DNA from: Candidatus Aminicenantota bacterium
GTDB lineage: Bacteria; Acidobacteriota; Aminicenantia; Aminicenantales; Aminicenantaceae
Assembly: GCA_013139435.1 (NCBI GenBank)
Contig: WTAW01000023.1
Coordinates: 1 to 9,432, forward strand
Direction: 5' to 3'
Length of the DNA: 9,432 nucleotides
The position numbers were made by a program, and so were the translations under genes. Positions 6,801-9,432 of this stretch are shown here, piece by piece; the first letter of the stretch is position 1; the number at the start of each line of letters is the position of its first letter. The notes under the pieces were generated by a model. That model saw only the letters and a list, made by a program, of their open reading frames with translations. It had not been told where the DNA came from and did not search any database.

Positions 6801-7153
6801 GGGCGTAAATGGTTTAAAGTAATTGATTTACCCCATCTCACCTCATCATATTGTGTGTTTAGGCATTTAACACCGCATATATTGAGTCGAATTGTTTTTA
6901 AAAAAATTGAATATTTTTTGCGTTTTTTTTGATTTTTTTTGTTATTTTCGAAAAGTTTCCCTAAGATGTCCCTAATAAAGATATTTGGGCGACTAAAATT
7001 ACGCACCTCATTGACGCTTTGAGATCAGCACGAAATTCGATTGAGACTGCTAGAATTTCATGATTTTGAGCGCGGATTTAGGCTGGAAAAGAATGAAAGA
7101 TTGTGAGGATTCTGGAAGGAGCCAGGTTTATATAACTCCGAACAACGGACTTT
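6801..7153. other. Gene-free stretch of ~350 bases
   Basis: I see no convincing gene here. A 77-codon minus-strand frame (6773-7006) starts at GTG without a proper ribosome site, runs through the terminator hairpin and has an A-tract-driven Lys/Asn-rich composition. The stretch does hold phased T-tracts (6895-6948) and a perfect 7-base inverted repeat GAAATTC/GAATTTC (7032-7038, 7053-7059). No tRNA-like fold or known riboswitch was recognised. It may be the 3' untranslated region of the ndk operon or carry an unannotated small RNA. Confidence 0.5.
6895..6948. other. Phased A/T-tracts, predicted curved DNA
   Basis: T-tracts at 6914-6919, 6923-6930, 6933-6940 and 6945-6948 have centres at 6916.5, 6926.5, 6936.5 and 6946.5, exactly one helical turn apart. 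They are preceded by T5A7 at 6895-6906. Phased A-tracts bend DNA and can bind nucleoid proteins. It lies about 105-160 bases upstream of the candidate promoter at 6762-6790. Confidence 0.6.
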
Positions 7154-7558
7154 TTAGGACTTGTAAAAGTAGTTGATCTCCCACTCGGCTGTTTGGGGAG
7201 CATCCGATCCGTGGGTGGCGTTTCGCTCTACAGAAAATCCATATTGGTGCCTTATGGTTCCGGGTTCTGCTAGGGCGGGGTCGGTCACGCCCATGATCTT
7301 CCGCCATTTTTCGATTGCGTTTTCTCCTTCGAGGATCATCACAACAATCTCACCTGAGGACATAAAATCCGTGAGGCTGGCGTAAAAGGGCTTCGCTCTG
7401 TGGACAATGTAGAATCCCTCGGCCTCTTCTTTAGTGAGGTGGAGCATTTTTAATCCCGCGATCTCGAACCCTTCGCCTTCGATCCTTTGGATGATCTTGC
7501 CGACAACTTTCTTTTTTACCGCATCAGGTTTAATGATGGCTAATGTTTTCTCTGTCAT
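7154..7558 (-). CDS. ndk: Nucleoside diphosphate kinase
   Basis: 134 residues, slightly shorter than the usual 140-150 but complete. It transfers the gamma phosphate of ATP to nucleoside diphosphates, through a phosphohistidine, to balance nucleotide pools in the cytoplasm. The N-terminal TLAIIKPDAV is the family hallmark (KPDA). HRAKPFYASLTDFMSSG matches the nucleotide-binding segment. The active-site motif NATHGSD carries the phosphorylated His116, and TIRHQYG is present just before it. The start ATG at 7558 has AAGGAG six bases upstream. That SD is fused to the stop codon of the preceding gene (TAAGGAG), which ends only 9 bases before this ATG, so the two genes are in one operon and probably translationally coupled. 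The likely promoter is the one at 8055-8083. No good terminator follows directly; the first strong hairpin is at 6775-6796. Confidence 0.98.
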   Translation of the reverse strand: MTEKTLAIIKPDAVKKKVVGKIIQRIEGEGFEIAGLKMLHLTKEEAEGFYIVHRAKPFYASLTDFMSSGEIVVMILEGENAIEKWRKIMGVTDPALAEPGTIRHQYGFSVERNATHGSDAPQTAEWEINYFYKS

Positions 7559-7567
7559 GATTGCTCC

Positions 7568-8032
7568 TTAAATGATTTTGCCGTCCTTTTTTGCTTTGGC
7601 TTCAAGGGCGCTGCCGATGGCAAGGCCTATTCCTATGCCTATCCCGATTCCTGCACCTACATTCCCCATGCCGCTTCCGAGAGCGACACCGATGGCCGGG
7701 CCAACGGCGATTCCAAATCCAACGTACGTGCCTTCTGCGACGAGTTTGTGTTTTTTCTGGAGGTGGCTTGTGATCTCTTTGATCTTCCTGTCGTAATTTT
7801 TCTTTTCCTCTTTTGAAGACTGAACCAATCCGCCCAGATCTTGGGCTAGCTTTGATATCTCGGCTTTGTATTTTTGACAATCTCCACATTCGTTGGAAAG
7901 ATCCGCGATTCTCTTTGCCACGCGGGCGATATAGTCCAGTTTATATTTCTTTATATCCTTATTGCTGAGAGTCTGTTTATAGGCAGCAAAACTTTCTAAA
8001 GTGTTATTCAACCAACTTTCATAAGTTTCCAT
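7568..8032 (-). CDS. Glycine-zipper membrane protein of unknown function
   Basis: 154 residues from ATG 8032. Residues 1-98 are helical and charged, with a CxxC pair (Cys49-Gly-Asp-Cys52) that could bind metal or form a disulfide. Residues 101-141 are a Gly/Ala/Ile-rich hydrophobic stretch with repeated GxGxGxG spacing (VGAGIGIGIGIGLAIG), a glycine zipper of the kind that packs helices in membranes and occurs in some bacteriocins and outer-membrane-associated proteins. The tail is basic (AKAKKDGKII). There is no signal peptide. The ATG at 8032 has GAGGA about 7 bases upstream. A longer frame to TTG 8083 is rejected because that TTG is part of the -35 element of the gene's own promoter (8078-8083). 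It is followed 9 bases later by ndk. No function can be assigned; a small pore, envelope-stress or toxin-like role is possible but unsupported. Confidence 0.85.
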   Translation of the reverse strand: METYESWLNNTLESFAAYKQTLSNKDIKKYKLDYIARVAKRIADLSNECGDCQKYKAEISKLAQDLGGLVQSSKEEKKNYDRKIKEITSHLQKKHKLVAEGTYVGFGIAVGPAIGVALGSGMGNVGAGIGIGIGIGLAIGSALEAKAKKDGKII

Positions 8033-8054
8033 CTTTTGATCCTCTGGATAAAAC

Positions 8055-8083
8055 CTTATAACAAAGGGTAAGTGTGAAGTCAA
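8055..8083 (-). promoter_or_regulatory. Promoter of the glycine-zipper/ndk operon
   Basis: On the minus strand TTGACT (8078-8083) and TATAAG (8055-8060) are separated by exactly 17 bases, each matching five of six consensus bases. Predicted transcript start is near 8048, giving a ~16-base leader that contains the GAGGA ribosome site before ATG 8032. Confidence 0.7.
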
Positions 8084-8132
8084 TCACAGAGGCATTGTGT
8101 GTCAAGGCATTGCTGATTCGATTATCCAAATT

Positions 8133-8146
8133 TTTGGAGCTCCAAA
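8133..8146. promoter_or_regulatory. 14-base perfect palindrome between divergent promoters
   Basis: TTTGGAGCTCCAAA is identical on both strands. It lies between the divergent promoters at 8055-8083 and 8182-8210, 50 and 36 bases from their -35 elements. It is a candidate operator for a dimeric regulator acting on either or both genes. Confidence 0.4.
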
Positions 8147-8181
8147 GGCTTCAAACAATATAGGCTGCACTGGTATCCTGA

Positions 8182-8210
8182 TTGACTCTGTTGGGCTCCA
8201 CCAGTACAAT
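8182..8210 (+). promoter_or_regulatory. Promoter of the QueG-like gene
   Basis: TTGACT (8182-8187) and TACAAT (8205-8210) are 17 bases apart, each matching five of six consensus bases. The -10 ends 8 bases before ATG 8219, so transcription would start at or next to the start codon (leaderless mRNA). ACTGGT (8169-8174) and ACCAGT (8200-8205) flank the -35/spacer as a 6-base inverted repeat. Confidence 0.7.
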
Positions 8211-8218
8211 GATTTCTC

Positions 8219-8896
8219 ATGACCGAGGATAAGAACAATCACGAGAAACTGAAAGAATTGTCCACTGATTTGGGCTTTTCACTTTTTGGAGTGGCAGACA
8301 TTGCGGAGATCAAACATGAATTCAATCTCGCCAAAGTTTCGGTCGAGAAATTCTCACGGGGGATTGTTCTTGGAAAGAGGCTTTTGGATGCAGTGATCGA
8401 GGAAATCGTGGACCGACCTACCGCCCTCTATTTTCATCATTATCGGCAGTTGAACTTTTTCCTCGATAGAGGAGCTTTCCTCGTGGCTTCTAAGATTCAA
8501 GAATTAGGTTTTCAGGCCCTTCCCATCCCTGCCTCCCAGATCACGGATTGGAAAAAACAGCAAAGCCATGTTTCGCACAAAAAGGTTGGCTATCTGGCAG
8601 GATTGGGTTGGATCGGCAGGAATAATCTGCTCGTGAATCCCGATTTAGGATCAAGAGCGAGGCTGGTCACCATTCTGACGGATATGCCTCTTGCAACGGA
8701 TAATCCACTCGATCTGGATTGCGGTTCTTGTCGCGCTTGTATCGGCGTTTGTCCGGCAAAGGCCATACACGAGAACGTAGCTGATTTCGACCACTGGCTG
8801 TGTTTTGATAAGCTCAAAGAGTTCCGAAACAGTGGAGTCGTCGGCCAGCACATTTGCGGTGTCTGCATCAAAGCTTGCCCCGGCTTCAACCGTTAA
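8219..8896 (+). CDS. QueG-like double [4Fe-4S] cluster protein
   Basis: 225 residues. The C-terminal half has a ferredoxin-like double cluster: Cys168-x2-Cys171-x2-Cys174-x3-Cys178, Cys195, then Cys213-x2-Cys216-x3-Cys220, eight cysteines for two [4Fe-4S] clusters. Upstream, GLGWIGRNNLL (128-138) and LVTILTDMPL (149-158) match the conserved core of epoxyqueuosine reductase (QueG) and related corrinoid iron-sulfur proteins. QueG removes the epoxide oxygen in the last step of queuosine formation in tRNA, using cobalamin. This protein is much shorter than QueG (normally ~300-380 residues), lacks the C-terminal HEAT-like extension and has a reduced N-terminal region, so it may be a relative with another redox job common in anaerobes. 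An in-frame TGA at 8210-8212 fixes the start at ATG 8219 as the earliest one. There is no SD; the promoter position suggests leaderless translation. A palindromic element begins 2 bases after the stop. Confidence 0.85.
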   Translation: MTEDKNNHEKLKELSTDLGFSLFGVADIAEIKHEFNLAKVSVEKFSRGIVLGKRLLDAVIEEIVDRPTALYFHHYRQLNFFLDRGAFLVASKIQELGFQALPIPASQITDWKKQQSHVSHKKVGYLAGLGWIGRNNLLVNPDLGSRARLVTILTDMPLATDNPLDLDCGSCRACIGVCPAKAIHENVADFDHWLCFDKLKEFRNSGVVGQHICGVCIKACPGFNR

Positions 8897-8897
8897 T

Positions 8898-8952
8898 AAA
8901 GGTGACAGTCCCCTTTTTTGTATACCCCAGGAAAAAAGGGACTGTCCCCTTT
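8898..8952. repeat. REP-like palindromic element, possible two-way terminator
   Basis: The left arm (8898-8919, core GACAGTCCCCTTTTTT) and right arm (8932-8952, core AAAAAAGGGACTGTCCCC) form a long stem with one mismatch and one bulged C around a 12-base loop. The element fills the gap between the stop codons of two convergent genes (8896 and 8953). On + the stem ends in a T-run, so it can terminate. The GGGACAGTCCC core is like short palindromes that many genomes carry in numerous copies, sometimes moved by RAYT transposases. Copy number cannot be judged here. Confidence 0.75.
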
Positions 8953-9432
8953 TTATCTGGCGAGGCTTATCCCTTTGGATGCGATCTCTATCGTGTTTTT
9001 CCCGGTACTCTTGGCTTTAAACAGCGCCGCATCGGCAAGATTGGTGAGGTCTGTGGCCACTTTCTCGTAATCTGTTATTCCTTTTTTCGGCGCAGCGTCA
9101 CCTTTTTTCCCTCTCTCTGAATAAGAACAGTGCGCGATTCCCAGGCTTATGGATTTACGGACTGGAGTTCCCATGGGATTAAACGTCAACTCTGAAAAGA
9201 CTTTTCTGATTCGATCTGCCACTTTGAGGGCGCGTTTTTCCTCAGTTCCTGGCAGAATGATAGCGAATTCATCCCCTCCGAACCTCGAAGCCCAATCGCC
9301 GATCGATGAGCCGTTGTCCTCAAACCGCGAGCACCAATCGCCATCTCTCTCCCTCCGGATATTTTGTGAAATGACATTCGCCACTTCTTTAAGAAGTTCG
9401 TCCCCCTTCAAGTGATGGTAGGTATCGTTGTA
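8953..9432 (-). CDS. GGDEF-domain diguanylate cyclase, 5' end outside window
   Basis: The frame is open to the right edge; the TTG at 9411 is inside the domain (YNDTYHHLKGDELL continues upstream), so the true start is beyond 9432. About 159 residues are visible, the C-terminal part of a GGDEF domain that makes cyclic di-GMP from two GTP. Seen are the ND-x-YHH-x2-GD segment, the active-site GGDEF (codons 9265-9279, in ASRFGGDEFAIILPGT), SISLGIA, and ADAALFKAKSTGKNTI. An intact GGDEF suggests an active enzyme. The inhibitory I-site (RxxD five residues before GGDEF) reads SIGD here, without Arg. An RDGD occurs 14 residues earlier, apparently displaced by a short tandem duplication. A loop after SLGIA (ERGKKGDAAPKK) also looks inserted. 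Sensory input domains, if any, are outside the window. The stop codon abuts the palindrome at 8898-8952. Confidence 0.93.
   Translation of the reverse strand, partial: YNDTYHHLKGDELLKEVANVISQNIRRERDGDWCSRFEDNGSSIGDWASRFGGDEFAIILPGTEEKRALKVADRIRKVFSELTFNPMGTPVRKSISLGIAHCSYSERGKKGDAAPKKGITDYEKVATDLTNLADAALFKAKSTGKNTIEIASKGISLAR
9259..9342 (-). repeat. Diverged 42-base tandem duplication inside the GGDEF gene
   Basis: Two adjacent 42-base units (9301-9342 and 9259-9300) both begin GGCGATTGG and match at 25 of 42 positions without gaps, counted by eye. They encode GDWCSRFEDNGSSI and GDWASRFGGDEFAI, seven of 14 residues identical. The similarity is concentrated in the first half, so chance resemblance or a family-specific insertion remains possible. 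Confidence 0.45.

Noticed and set aside
6773..7006. 77-codon minus-strand frame
   Set aside because: GTG start without a proper ribosome site, passes through a terminator-like hairpin, composition driven by T-tracts, no recognisable domain.
7021..7153. Possible tRNA or riboswitch
   Set aside because: Only a 7-base inverted repeat was found; no cloverleaf or T-loop signature and no known aptamer core.
7572..7889. Overlapping frames opposite or out of frame with the glycine-zipper gene
   Set aside because: Low-complexity Pro/Arg-rich shadows of the glycine-rich coding repeat.
8081..8083. TTG at 8083 as the start of the glycine-zipper gene
   Set aside because: It overlaps the -35 element TTGACT of the gene's own promoter; ATG 8032 has a good ribosome site.
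8590..8889. Minus-strand frames within the QueG-like gene
   Set aside because: The + frame carries all cluster cysteines and the conserved core; the antisense frames show no domain.
9409..9411. TTG at 9411 as the start of the GGDEF gene
   Set aside because: The frame continues to the window edge and encodes conserved GGDEF-domain residues (YNDTYHH) before it.

Overview
The window comes from a bacterium that is probably Gram-negative-like. It has an exported protein with an AxA-type signal peptide, an extracytoplasmic-function (ECF) sigma factor with a membrane anti-sigma factor, TPR-CHAT proteins, a GGDEF protein and Shine-Dalgarno (SD) sites of the AAGGAGG type. The DNA is AT-rich by eye, with the right end (from about 7150) visibly richer in GC than the left. 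The species cannot be named from this sequence. An Aminicenantes- or Acidobacteria-like lineage would fit the style of these proteins, but that is a guess.

Left half (1-6083), a TPR-CHAT / sigma / anti-sigma locus: a TPR-CHAT protease-like protein enters from the left edge on + (1-1722). It converges, with a 16-base gap, on a minus-strand pair: a membrane-spanning zinc-finger anti-sigma factor (1739-2437) overlapping an ECF-type sigma factor (2421-2960). Upstream on the same strand is a second, larger TPR-CHAT protein (3075-6083) with a signal peptide and a C-terminal membrane anchor. Both CHAT domains keep the His and Cys of the caspase-like dyad, 47 residues apart in each. The second CHAT domain and the outer domain of the anti-sigma factor are predicted to lie on the same side of the membrane. 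The most interesting reading is a signalling unit in which TPR-CHAT proteins sense something outside and act on the anti-sigma factor to free the sigma factor. This is inferred from context and topology, not shown.

Middle (6084-7153): a 90-residue exported protein of unknown function (6371-6643, minus) sits between two gene-poor stretches. Its leader can fold into several hairpins, one of which encloses its strong ribosome binding site. Further upstream are a two-way hairpin terminator overlapping a TTGACA promoter element and a run of T-tracts whose centres are exactly 10 bases apart (predicted curved DNA).

Right part (7154-9432): a minus-strand operon encodes a glycine-zipper membrane protein (7568-8032) followed by nucleoside diphosphate kinase ndk (7154-7558). 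A divergent + gene (8219-8896) encodes a short QueG-like double [4Fe-4S] protein, read from a near-consensus promoter that predicts an almost leaderless mRNA. A 55-base palindromic element fills the gap between that gene and a GGDEF protein entering from the right edge (8953-9432, minus).
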